From assembly GCA_964603155.1 (NCBI GenBank), contig CAZRTZ010000011.1:1-51672 (forward strand): a stretch of DNA of 51,672 nucleotides, read 5' to 3'. Position numbers and translations under genes: made by a program. Below are positions 15,843-23,229 of the stretch, piece after piece. Below the pieces are notes generated by a model. The model saw only the letters and a list, made by a program, of their open reading frames with translations, was not told the origin of the DNA and did no database searches. Origin of the DNA: VAUL01 sp964603155 (GTDB taxonomy: Bacteria > Desulfobacterota > Desulfuromonadia > Desulfuromonadales > BM103). Every line of letters begins with the position of its first letter. Positions within the stretch are counted from its first letter, which is position 1.

Positions 15843-16318
15843 CTATCCTGGCACCGGCGCCAAAGTTGGGTAGTCGATGTATCCCCTGGCTCCGCCGCTG
15901 TAAAAGGTCCGCTCATCCCAGGCATTCAAAGGGTCGTTCGCAGCAAACCGTGCGACCAGATCGGGGTTGGCGATGAATGCCCTGCCGAAGGCCACCGCAT
16001 CGGCGACCCCGTCTGCAAGAGCTTCTGCGGCCGACGCGCAGGTGAACTCCTCGTTGGTTATGTAGACCCCGCCAAAGGCCTCCCGGATCTGCGGACCGAT
16101 ACTGTCTTCGCGCCGGGCCTCGCGGGCGCAGAGAAAAGCGAGACCGCGCCGGCCGAGTTCCCTTGCCAGGTAGGTAAAGGTGGCGAGCCGGTCGGAATCG
16201 CCCATGTCATGCCGGTCCGCGCGCGGAGCGAGGTGCATGCCGACCCGGTCGACCCCCCCAGACTTCGGCCACGGCATCGGTCACCTCCAGCAGCAATGGG
16301 GTCGAACAAGGTAGCCAT
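15843..16318 (-). pseudogene. Broken Old Yellow Enzyme (NADH:flavin oxidoreductase) gene
   Basis: The ATG at 16318, preceded by GAGGAG, gives MATLFDP, a typical start of NemA-like enzymes. The sequence then jumps to LLLEVTDAVAEVWGG, which in intact proteins lies about 220 residues further on. A second defect follows: seven C on the plus strand (16253-16259) where six would restore the frame into VDRVGMHLAPRADRHDMG. The C-terminal part (AVAFGRAFIANPDLVARF, GYIDYPTL) is normal. So a deletion of roughly 650 bp and a one-base insertion disable it. It lies near an assembly gap, so misassembly cannot be excluded. Confidence 0.7.
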
Positions 16319-16413
16319 GACAAACTCCTCGGTTGAGATGGCTGCTTGAAATCATAACAGATTTTTGGCTCTATCCGACCGGTCCCCTGTGCCCGGAGTG
16401 CAAATATGCAGGT

Positions 16414-16513
16414 NNNNNNNNNNNNNNNNNNNNNNNNNNNNNNNNNNNNNNNNNNNNNNNNNNNNNNNNNNNNNNNNNNNNNNNNNNNNNNNNNNNNNNN
16501 NNNNNNNNNNNNN
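16414..16513. other. Assembly gap (100 N)
   Basis: Exactly 100 N mark a scaffold join. The true length is unknown. The gap ends directly at a tandem repeat, which probably caused the break. Confidence 0.95.
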
Positions 16514-16585
16514 TGCCGACGATAATTCTGTTGCCGACGATAATTCTGTTGCCGACGATAATTCTGTTGCCGACGATAATTCTGT
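16514..16585. repeat. 18-bp tandem repeat, four copies, open on the gap side
   Basis: The unit TGCCGACGATAATTCTGT occurs four times without a mismatch and borders the gap, so the array may be longer. It ends 95 bases before the start of the histidine kinase gene. It could be a run of regulator sites or a variable-number repeat; no gene is seen in it. Confidence 0.85.
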
Positions 16586-16680
16586 TTGCCGCGACGAGAA
16601 ATGCGATAAAATGACACATATGTTTGTTCTGCAGCTGAAGCCAGTATGCTTTGCAGGGGCGAACAAGGAACAAAACCCTG

Positions 16681-18192
16681 ATGAATAGAGATTTCCGCCA
16701 TGTCCTGAAATCGTCGCCGGCAGTCATCTATGTATGCCAGGCAAGCGGCGATTACGTGGCGACCTATGTCAGTGGCAATATGGCCGACCAACTGGGTTAT
16801 TCTCCTGAGCAGTTCGTCGGCAATCCCTCCTTCTGGAGAGATAATCTCCATCCCGACGACGTTGACCGGGTCTTTGCGGAACTGGCCGGTCTTTTCAAAA
16901 ACCGTCATCATATCCTTGAATACCGCTTCAGGGCTGGCACCGGCGAATACCGGTGGATGCGCGATGAGGCCCGGCTGGTGCGCAATCCGGCAACGGGGGA
17001 AGAGGAAATCGTCGGCTCCTGGCTGGACATTACCGACCGCAAAACTGCCGAGGAGGAGTTGCGGGAAGCCCAGCGCCGCTTGGCCGAAGCCTTGGAGACA
17101 GCCCGGTTCGAGCGGGACAAGACGCTGGCGATCCTGGAAAACATCGGGGATGGCATCAGCATCCAGGATCTCGAGCTGCGGGTTCTGTATCAGAACGCGG
17201 CTCATCGCGACCGCATGGGGAGCCATCTCGGCGAATTCTGTTATCGGGCCTATCAGAATCGCAGTGAAGTCTGTCCCGGCTGTCATCTGGTGCAGTCGTT
17301 TGCCGACGGCAAGGTTCATGTTCGCGAAACGACCGCTTCTCCGGCCGGCGAACTGCGTCATTTCCAGATCGTTTCGACCCCCCTGCTCAATTCCGCCGGC
17401 GAGGTATTTGCCGGCATCGAGTCGGTGCGTGATATTACCGCGCGCAAGCAGGCCGAAGAGATTCTTCGACTCAAGAGCTCGGAACTGGAGCAGTCCAACC
17501 AGGAATTGGAGGCCTTCAGCTATACCCTGTCGCACGACCTGCGTGCCTACCTGGCACGGATTGCCCTGGCAGGAGAATCGCTGCAACAACTGCAGGGGGC
17601 GCGGCTCGACGAGGAGGGGCAGTATTTCCTCGAGACGATCCTTGCCACCTGCCAGAGCATGGATGACCTCATCGCCACGATGCTGACCCTGGCCCATATC
17701 TCCAGAGAAGTATTGCAGATCCAGGAGATTGATCTGAGCGTTCTTGCTGAAAACATCTGCGGCGAACTGGCCAAGGCCGAGCCTGGGCGCAGGTTTTCCT
17801 TCGACATTTCCCCGGGAATCCGCGTTGAAGCGGATCCTCATCTGCTTCAGGTGGTGCTGGAAAACCTGCTCGGCAATGCCTGCAAATACACCAAGGGCCG
17901 GGAGGAAGCCCGCATCGGCCTGCATGCCGCGTCGAAGGCAGACGGCCGTCTGCTGCTCACGGTCAGCGACAACGGCATCGGTTTCGAGATGGCCGAAGCA
18001 GAAAGGCTGTTCCAGCCCTTCCAGCGGCTTGCCGGCGCCCGCGCCTTCCCGGGTTTCGGGATCGGCCTGACCACCGCCCAGCGCGTCATCCATCGCCATG
18101 GCGGCGAGATCTGGGCCGAGGCGACTCCCGGCGTGGGCGCAACCTTTTACTTCACCCTTGGCGGCCCATCTAGTGGCGCGCTGACCCGTTGA
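16681..18192 (+). CDS. PAS-PAS sensor histidine kinase
   Basis: The 503-residue protein lacks membrane segments. A first PAS/PAC unit covers about 10-125 (VIYVCQASGDYVATYVSGN, WLDITDRKTAEEEL), and a second about 150-265 contains a CPGC motif (SEVCPGCHLVQSF) before VRDITARKQAEE. The dimerisation domain has the phospho-acceptor His285 (TLSHDLRAYL), and the ATPase domain has NLLGNACKYT, DNGIGF and GFGIGL boxes. It is a cytoplasmic kinase; the CPGC pair might bind a metal or sense redox. No response regulator lies next to it, so it is an orphan kinase. Confidence 0.85.
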   Translation: MNRDFRHVLKSSPAVIYVCQASGDYVATYVSGNMADQLGYSPEQFVGNPSFWRDNLHPDDVDRVFAELAGLFKNRHHILEYRFRAGTGEYRWMRDEARLVRNPATGEEEIVGSWLDITDRKTAEEELREAQRRLAEALETARFERDKTLAILENIGDGISIQDLELRVLYQNAAHRDRMGSHLGEFCYRAYQNRSEVCPGCHLVQSFADGKVHVRETTASPAGELRHFQIVSTPLLNSAGEVFAGIESVRDITARKQAEEILRLKSSELEQSNQELEAFSYTLSHDLRAYLARIALAGESLQQLQGARLDEEGQYFLETILATCQSMDDLIATMLTLAHISREVLQIQEIDLSVLAENICGELAKAEPGRRFSFDISPGIRVEADPHLLQVVLENLLGNACKYTKGREEARIGLHAASKADGRLLLTVSDNGIGFEMAEAERLFQPFQRLAGARAFPGFGIGLTTAQRVIHRHGGEIWAEATPGVGATFYFTLGGPSSGALTR

Positions 18193-18296
18193 GAGAAAAC
18201 CGTGTGCGTTAAGGGGGGCGGTTTTTCTTTGCCCGCCTGAGCGCAGATAAGGTATATTCTGCGCTCAATGATGACTGCGCCGGGGAGAGGTGACGA

Positions 18297-18488
18297 ATGA
18301 AGGATATTCTGGATTTGCAAGGGACCATGGACGGGTTTTCGGAAACCCGGGAGAGCATCTACCCCAAGTACATTACCGGGGATGCGAAAATCGAGGGATT
18401 TTGCACGTTCAACGAGCTGAAGAACCGCATCGAGCGGCTTGAAGCGCTGGTGGAACAACTCTCCAGTCAGGTGAAAGCTGCCAAATAA
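18297..18488 (+). CDS. Small hypothetical protein with C-terminal coiled coil
   Basis: The 63-residue soluble protein ends with a short heptad-repeat helix (FNELKNRIERLEALVEQLSS), suggesting oligomer formation. GGAGAGG precedes the ATG, and a strong terminator follows 53 bases after the stop, so it looks like a single-gene unit. No family recognised. Confidence 0.6.
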   Translation: MKDILDLQGTMDGFSETRESIYPKYITGDAKIEGFCTFNELKNRIERLEALVEQLSSQVKAAK

Positions 18489-18541
18489 GCGTCGGCCGTG
18501 ACGCCGGCGCCCCAAGGGCAGCCACCTGTTCGACGACATGC

Positions 18542-18579
18542 AAAAGAGGCCCCGGCTGACGTCGGTGGCCTCTTTTTTT
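18542..18579 (+). terminator. Rho-independent terminator
   Basis: A 10-bp stem (AAAAGAGGCC with GGCCTCTTTT) encloses a 15-base loop that can itself pair CCG with CGG, and runs into a tract of seven T. It ends the small coiled-coil gene transcript. Confidence 0.85.
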
Positions 18580-18730
18580 GTTTCTGGCGGTTGTGTTGCA
18601 GGATCGGTCCTTCGAGGACGCTCTGCATATGTCCCCATTATCGATTTGGCTTGCGCCTTTGGCCACTTGAATTAGAATGACGCATGGCGATTGCTTCCAG
18701 GGGTCCACTTTCTTCGCGCCGGGGGGAGTC

Positions 18731-19222
18731 ATGAAACGTTTCATCGCAGGCGGCATGTTTCTTTCGCTGCTGATGGTGCCGGTTTTTACCGGTGATGCCG
18801 CGGCGTTCTACGTCGAGGGGCTGATGTCGGGGATGTCCTCGACGACCGCACAGAAAATACTCGAAAAGTTCGGCTACGAGATCGTGACCATCCAGGAGGA
18901 CGGGGATATCGTCGCCAGAAACAGGCAGGATGCTTCACGTATGATTACCGCCGAATTTTGCTCCGACCGGCTCGTGCAGATTCGCAACGACTATGAGCCG
19001 AAATTCAGCAGGTTCGTGCAACTTGTCGAAGAGAAGCGCAAGTCCCTGGGAGGACCTGTTTCCGCCAGGGTGATTCCTGCCAAGGGTGATTTGACGGCCG
19101 ATGCCGACGCGGTTTCATTCGCCTGGACCGATAAGGAGACGATGGTCGAGGTCATGTACAAGGTCTCTGAAACAGGTGCGCAGGTTTCGGTCTTCCACCG
19201 CGTCAAGCAGTCATGTCAGTGA
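18731..19222 (+). CDS. Secreted hypothetical protein
   Basis: The 163-residue protein begins with a signal peptide (MKRFIAGGMFLSLLMVPVF, cleavage probably after DAAA at about residue 24) and continues as a soluble alpha/beta domain with two Cys, one near the C-terminus. It is expected in the periplasm. No family recognised. GGGGGAG precedes the ATG. It stands alone between a terminator and a convergent gene. Confidence 0.6.
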   Translation: MKRFIAGGMFLSLLMVPVFTGDAAAFYVEGLMSGMSSTTAQKILEKFGYEIVTIQEDGDIVARNRQDASRMITAEFCSDRLVQIRNDYEPKFSRFVQLVEEKRKSLGGPVSARVIPAKGDLTADADAVSFAWTDKETMVEVMYKVSETGAQVSVFHRVKQSCQ

Positions 19223-19277
19223 AGCGGCGGTCAGCTTCTCAATTCGCCGCAGTCGGGTCTTCTGCCCGGCGCTTTCT

Positions 19278-19772
19278 CTATGGCCGCAGGTGTCGTGCGG
19301 AAATCATGGCGACAACGATGGCCAATGCGTAGAACAGTCCGTCTTCAGGGCGGAACGATTCGGCAAAGGCATTGGCCAGCACTGGCACATCCTCGGGGAA
19401 TCGCCGCGAGGTCAGCACCTCCCCGTAAGTAACGCCCATCCTGTTGCTGAACAAGGCCAGGCCCGCCAGTACGTTGGCGACGATCCCCCCGCACAGCGTC
19501 AAAGCAATGGCGCTGAAATGATGAGCTCGGCGAGGCTTGTTAGCCAGGAGGTGGTGGGCGTTGCCGACCGCAGCCCCGATGAGAATAACCATCGCCACGT
19601 TGAAGTTGTTCGAAAGCAGAGTTAGCATCACCCAAAGACAGGTGGCAATGACCAGGGCTTCCAGGCGTACCCCGTAAATGCGTAGCAGCATGCGGCCGTC
19701 TTCGTGAACGAGATGCGTGTGGCCATGTAGCGAATTGTGATGATGCAGAATGTGGTTAAAGGTGAGTTGCAT
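19278..19772 (-). CDS. His-rich small membrane protein, downstream of a c-di-GMP riboswitch
   Basis: The 164-residue protein starts with a His-rich segment (NHILHHHNSLHGHTHLVHED) and then has about four hydrophobic segments (near 40-55, 58-72, 88-105 and 148-158), with more His in GNAHHLL and RRAHHFS. I do not recognise the family; metal binding by the His is a guess. AAAGGGGG lies just before the ATG. A riboswitch and its terminator lie 75-220 bases upstream on the same strand with no gene between, so expression is probably set by cyclic di-GMP. Confidence 0.6.
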   Translation of the reverse strand: MQLTFNHILHHHNSLHGHTHLVHEDGRMLLRIYGVRLEALVIATCLWVMLTLLSNNFNVAMVILIGAAVGNAHHLLANKPRRAHHFSAIALTLCGGIVANVLAGLALFSNRMGVTYGEVLTSRRFPEDVPVLANAFAESFRPEDGLFYALAIVVAMISARHLRP

Positions 19773-19848
19773 GGTGTCCCCCTTTCTCCTCGCCAACGGC
19801 AGGCCCAGTCTGTCAATTCAGCAGGCAGTAAAGTTCAATTCTATAATT

Positions 19849-19906
19849 AAAAAGGCCGGGTTGCACCGTGCCTCCCTATGCGGAAGAGGCATCCGGCAAC
19901 CCGGCC
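19849..19906 (-). terminator. Riboswitch-controlled terminator
   Basis: On the minus strand an 11-bp GC-rich stem (GGCCGGGTTGC with GCAACCCGGCC, written on either strand) carries an inner 6-bp stem (TGCCTC with GAGGCA) and is followed by TTTTT. The first arm of this hairpin is also the 3' part of the riboswitch aptamer, so the two folds exclude each other. Confidence 0.75.
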
Positions 19907-19990
19907 GACTATGGCATCGCAATAACCTAATCTATTGAGACGCACAGCCCCGTTGGCTTTCCGTCCTCTGATTGCTCAGAGTTTGGCCGT
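19890..19990 (-). promoter_or_regulatory. Cyclic di-GMP-I (GEMM) riboswitch aptamer
   Basis: Reading 19990 to 19890 on the minus strand gives the GEMM landmarks in order: ACGGCCAAAC, a hairpin CTCTGA-GCAA-TCAGAG with a GNRA loop, GGACGGAAAGCCAACGGG, a second arm with a CAATA/TATTG tip, then GGCCGGGTTGCCGG. Consensus is ACGGGCAAAC, GGACGCAAAGCC and GCCGGGTTGCCG. The G-to-C and C-to-G changes relative to consensus fall at two positions that pair in the known structure, so they compensate. A G is kept at the site that is A in the cGAMP-selective subclass. The aptamer shares bases with the terminator stem, so ligand binding should favour read-through (an ON switch). Confidence 0.8.
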
Positions 19991-20008
19991 TTTTATGTTT
20001 CTGCTAAT

Positions 20009-20036
20009 AAGCTAGCGCAAATTTTTTGCATGTCAA
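20009..20036 (-). promoter_or_regulatory. Promoter of the riboswitch transcript
   Basis: On the minus strand a consensus -35 TTGACA (20036-20031) is followed after 16 bases by TAGCTT (20014-20009). Transcription would start near 20003, about a dozen bases before the aptamer, as expected. Confidence 0.55.
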
Positions 20037-20112
20037 ATGCTGTGAGACTGGCATTGCCTGGCCGAAAAAACAGGAATTACCCACTCAGACAGTGAGAGAA
20101 TGCCCGCAAAAC

Positions 20113-20141
20113 TTGCTTTCCTCCTGCAGATTCGCTTTAAT
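20113..20141 (+). promoter_or_regulatory. Possible promoter of the HPt gene
   Basis: TTGCTT (20113-20118) and TTTAAT (20136-20141) are 17 bases apart, 33 bases before the HPt start codon. Both boxes match consensus at four or five of six bases. Confidence 0.4.
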
Positions 20142-20174
20142 GGCGAGACTTCATCCTGACGAACCGGTCAACCT

Positions 20175-20588
20175 ATGCCGTCTTGTTATAAACGGACATC
20201 TCTGGAAGGAAAATTTCCCGAGCAACTCGCCGGGATCGATCTCCTCTCCGGTCTGGAACTGCTCTCTGGCAACCGCGCGCTCTACCTCGACCTGCTCCAC
20301 AAGTTCCTGGATGGCCACAGGGATGTCTCCAGCGCAGTCAGGCGAGCGCTGGCCGCCGGCGAGTGGGATGTCGCTAAACTGATGGTGCACAACACCAAGG
20401 GGGTCTGCGCCTGCATCGGCGCCAATGTCCTGCAGGAAAGCGCCGCCGCCCTGGAGTGGGCCATCACGACCCAGAGCTTTGAGCTCGACACCCTGCTGCA
20501 CCAGTTCGAGGCGACATTGAACGAGGTGATGAGCGATCTCGCCTCCAAGCTGCCATCGCTGCATTCCCTTCAACCTGCCGAAGGATAA
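20175..20588 (+). CDS. HPt (histidine phosphotransfer) domain protein
   Basis: The 137-residue all-helical protein carries the HPt motif VHNTKGVCACIGA at about residues 74-86, with His75 as the probable phospho-acceptor. Such proteins relay phosphate between hybrid kinases and response regulators. It is a single-domain protein, so its partners are elsewhere; the diguanylate cyclase with a receiver domain at 23230 and the orphan kinase at 16681 are the nearest candidates. No clear ribosome-binding site precedes the ATG, so the start is less certain. Confidence 0.7.
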   Translation: MPSCYKRTSLEGKFPEQLAGIDLLSGLELLSGNRALYLDLLHKFLDGHRDVSSAVRRALAAGEWDVAKLMVHNTKGVCACIGANVLQESAAALEWAITTQSFELDTLLHQFEATLNEVMSDLASKLPSLHSLQPAEG

Positions 20589-20668
20589 TCTCCCGGCCTT
20601 CCTGGATACACTGGTTTTTCCCTCTGCGGCGGCGCCGGCAAGCGCTGCCCCGTCCTGCCACGATCGCT

Positions 20669-22129
20669 TCATTCCCCCCGGCGCCAGGCGTGATATCGTT
20701 CAACCCAGGCCAGCAGTCGCTGCGGCACATGATTGCGTTTCCAGGCCCCTGCCGCGAGCTTGTTGGCTTCGGCCAGGGTTGGATAAATGTGGATCGTGCC
20801 AAGAATCCGGTTCAGGCCGAGGCCGTGCTGCATGGCCAGTACGTATTCGGCCAGCAGGTCGCCGGCATGGGGGCCGACGATGGTGACCCCCAGAATCCTG
20901 TCCCTGCCGGGAATGGTGAGGATCTTGATCCAGCCGTGAGCCTCGCCGTCGGCAATGGCGCGATCGAGGTCATCTAGAGGATAGTGGGTTGTCTCGTAGG
21001 GGATCTGCTGCTGCCGGGCGTCCTCTTCGCTGAGTCCGACCCGGGCCACCTCCGGGTCGGTGAAGGTGCACCAGGGAACCGCCCGGTTGTCGATTCTGAA
21101 CGATTTGAAGGGACGGAACAGGGCGTTCACCGCCGCGTACCAGGCCTGGTGCCCGGCGGTATGGGTGAACTGGTAGGGGCCGGCAACATCGCCGGCGCAG
21201 TAAATGTTGGGGAAGTTGGTGCGCTGAAACAGGTCGCTTTCCACCGTGCCGCGCTCGCCGATGCGCACGCCCAGTTCCTCGAGGCCGAAGCCGCTCACGT
21301 TGGGCTTGCGCCCGACGGCGACGATGATGCGGTCGAAGGGGATGGCGACCTCGCTGCCGCCATGTTCACAGAGCAGGACCTGCTCCTCGCCGCGTCTTTC
21401 CACCTTCGTGGCTGCATGACGGGTCAGGACGCGAATCCCTTCGGCCTCGAAGCGCTGCTGAATGAAAGCGGAGACCTCCGGGTCTTCGCGTCCCATGATG
21501 CGCGGCGCCATCTCCACCTGGGTGACCCGGCACTCGAGGCGGGCAAAGGCCTGGGACAACTCCGCACCGATCGGCCCGCCGCCGAGAACCACGAGACGCC
21601 CTGGTTTTTCTCGCAAATCCCAAAGGTTGTCAGAGGTCAGGTAATCCGTTTCCTCAAGCCCGTGGATGGCGGGAATCAAGGGGGAGGCGCCGGTGGCGAT
21701 GATAATGCTGCGGGTGGTCAGTGTCCGGTCGTTGACGGTAACGGAGTAGGGGGAGGTGAGCCTGGCTTCGCCGGCATAACAGTCGACGCCGAGGCTGCGG
21801 TAACGCTCGACCGAGTCGTGCGGCTCGACCCGGGCGACGACCTGCCGTACCCGCTCCATCACCGCGGCAAAGTCGACTCGGGGTTCGCCGCCGGTCCCCC
21901 CGAATTCCGCCGCGCGGCGCGCATAGGAGAGGATCTTCGCCGAGCGGATCAGCGCCTTGCTCGGGACACAGCCTGTGTTCAGGCAGTCGCCACCCATGCG
22001 GTGCTTCTCGATCAGAGCCACCCTGGCTTTGAGCGCCGCGGCAATGTAGCTGGCAACCAGTCCGGCCGAGCCGGCACCGATGACGATCAGGTTGTAATCG
22101 AAGGTCCTGGGTTTGGAAAAGCCGGACAC
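20669..22129 (-). CDS. MerA-like FAD-dependent pyridine nucleotide-disulfide oxidoreductase
   Basis: The 486-residue flavoprotein has the FAD-binding GAGSAGLVASYIAA near the start, the redox-active pair CLNTGC (about residues 48-53), an NAD(P) fold (VVLGGGPIGAELSQAFARLE), a second FAD motif (IYCAGDVAG) and a C-terminal dimer domain with IHIYPTLAEANKLAAG. It resembles mercuric reductase but lacks the N-terminal HMA domain and the C-terminal Cys pair, so mercury reduction is unlikely. It might act on small disulfides or serve as a lipoamide dehydrogenase relative. GTG start with GAGGAGGG upstream. Confidence 0.75.
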   Translation of the reverse strand: MSGFSKPRTFDYNLIVIGAGSAGLVASYIAAALKARVALIEKHRMGGDCLNTGCVPSKALIRSAKILSYARRAAEFGGTGGEPRVDFAAVMERVRQVVARVEPHDSVERYRSLGVDCYAGEARLTSPYSVTVNDRTLTTRSIIIATGASPLIPAIHGLEETDYLTSDNLWDLREKPGRLVVLGGGPIGAELSQAFARLECRVTQVEMAPRIMGREDPEVSAFIQQRFEAEGIRVLTRHAATKVERRGEEQVLLCEHGGSEVAIPFDRIIVAVGRKPNVSGFGLEELGVRIGERGTVESDLFQRTNFPNIYCAGDVAGPYQFTHTAGHQAWYAAVNALFRPFKSFRIDNRAVPWCTFTDPEVARVGLSEEDARQQQIPYETTHYPLDDLDRAIADGEAHGWIKILTIPGRDRILGVTIVGPHAGDLLAEYVLAMQHGLGLNRILGTIHIYPTLAEANKLAAGAWKRNHVPQRLLAWVERYHAWRRGE

Positions 22130-22173
22130 GTTCCCTCCTCAAAGCGGTCAAAAAGAGTCTTGCCCGGGTTGCC

Positions 22174-23001
22174 TTAGCGAACCCCGGCCATAGTGTTTTC
22201 TGCTGCAGGCTCCTGGAGATAGCCGTAGACATCACCCATGCCGATGACATCCTCGACGATGCCGCGGGCCGGCCGCCCGCTGCCGTCGAGAAAGGCATAC
22301 AGGGCCGCGCCCCCGGTCTGAAATACTTCCGGATCGACCGTGACACGCAGCAGGGTTCCGGACTGCGGGAAAAAGCTGTGCGCTGCGAGCGCAGAGGCCG
22401 GCAGCACCTCGACTTCTATCGTCGATATCCCGCGGCTGGTGAAGGTCGGGATCTGCAGTTTGGCCCCCGATAGCAGCGCACCGTAAATGCCGAGACGCAG
22501 GTTGTAAAAACCGGTGAGGATGTCGACCGGAGTCTGCCCCGCGGGGAGAGGGTATTCGTGCTTCTGGCGGAAGGGCCCGCCGTCGCTTTCGTCGTAAAGA
22601 ACTTTGCCGGCCCGGTAGTCGAAGCGATAACGTTTGCCGCGATGCGTCCATTCGCCGTGCTTGCGTTTGATCACCGTCGATTCATAGGTGACGCTGCGCA
22701 GGCTGCCGTCAGCGGTCTGCTCCATGATCGCCGAGTAGCGCTGGGTCCGGTCGCCCGTCAGCCAGGCGGCGACCCCCAGGGTTTTCGCTTCCAAGTCGGC
22801 ACGGTAGTGGCCGGGGGTGCTGTCCCGGGCAAAGCGCAAGCTTCCTTCGGCAAGGTTGCGGAACACCAGGAAATCGATGCCGTAGCGCAAGTCCTCACCT
22901 GTCAGGCGCACCCCCGGGTTATTGTCGTCGGCACTGGCAGAGACCGGCAGCGCGGACAGGGTGAAGAGCAGAAGCACGATCAGACAGGGGTGTAAACGCA
23001 T
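22174..23001 (-). CDS. Secreted DUF3108-like protein
   Basis: The 275-residue protein has a signal peptide (LIVLLLFTLSALPVSASA, cleaved at about residue 24) and a beta-rich domain resembling DUF3108: YGIDFLVFRNLAEGSLRF, YESTVIKRKHGEW, PVDILTGFYNLRLG. It is exported to the periplasm; the role is unknown. GGGAGG precedes the ATG. The MerA-like gene starts 44 bases after its stop, so the two are probably one operon. Confidence 0.65.
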   Translation of the reverse strand: MRLHPCLIVLLLFTLSALPVSASADDNNPGVRLTGEDLRYGIDFLVFRNLAEGSLRFARDSTPGHYRADLEAKTLGVAAWLTGDRTQRYSAIMEQTADGSLRSVTYESTVIKRKHGEWTHRGKRYRFDYRAGKVLYDESDGGPFRQKHEYPLPAGQTPVDILTGFYNLRLGIYGALLSGAKLQIPTFTSRGISTIEVEVLPASALAAHSFFPQSGTLLRVTVDPEVFQTGGAALYAFLDGSGRPARGIVEDVIGMGDVYGYLQEPAAENTMAGVR

Positions 23002-23229
23002 GATGCCTCCCGGAACATCTTGTTATCCATAATAGCAGACTTCTTGTCGTCTGGCCCAAAACCGCGGCCTGATCGTCATGGCGGCAGCGCCTGACGGTTC
23101 GAGGGGGCTCTTCCTGAAACAGATTTGCCTTTGCCAATTAGTAATCGATCTGCTAAATTAATGCGCTATTTTTAGCTGATCGGTCATTGCTGTCGGGTGT
23201 CGTCAAACGGGGCAGGGGGAGTTGTCTGT

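Noticed and set aside
16514..16585. CRISPR array
   Set aside because: The copies are directly adjacent without spacers, so it is a simple tandem repeat.
16207..18099. 630-codon open frame on the minus strand spanning the N gap
   Set aside because: It runs antisense to the clear PAS histidine kinase gene and through 100 N; the only meaningful part is the LLLEVTDAVAEVWGG stretch that belongs to the broken Old Yellow Enzyme gene.
18195..18228. Terminator after the PAS kinase
   Set aside because: The pairing AAAACCG with CGGTTTT needs a 14-17 base loop and is too short to call with confidence.
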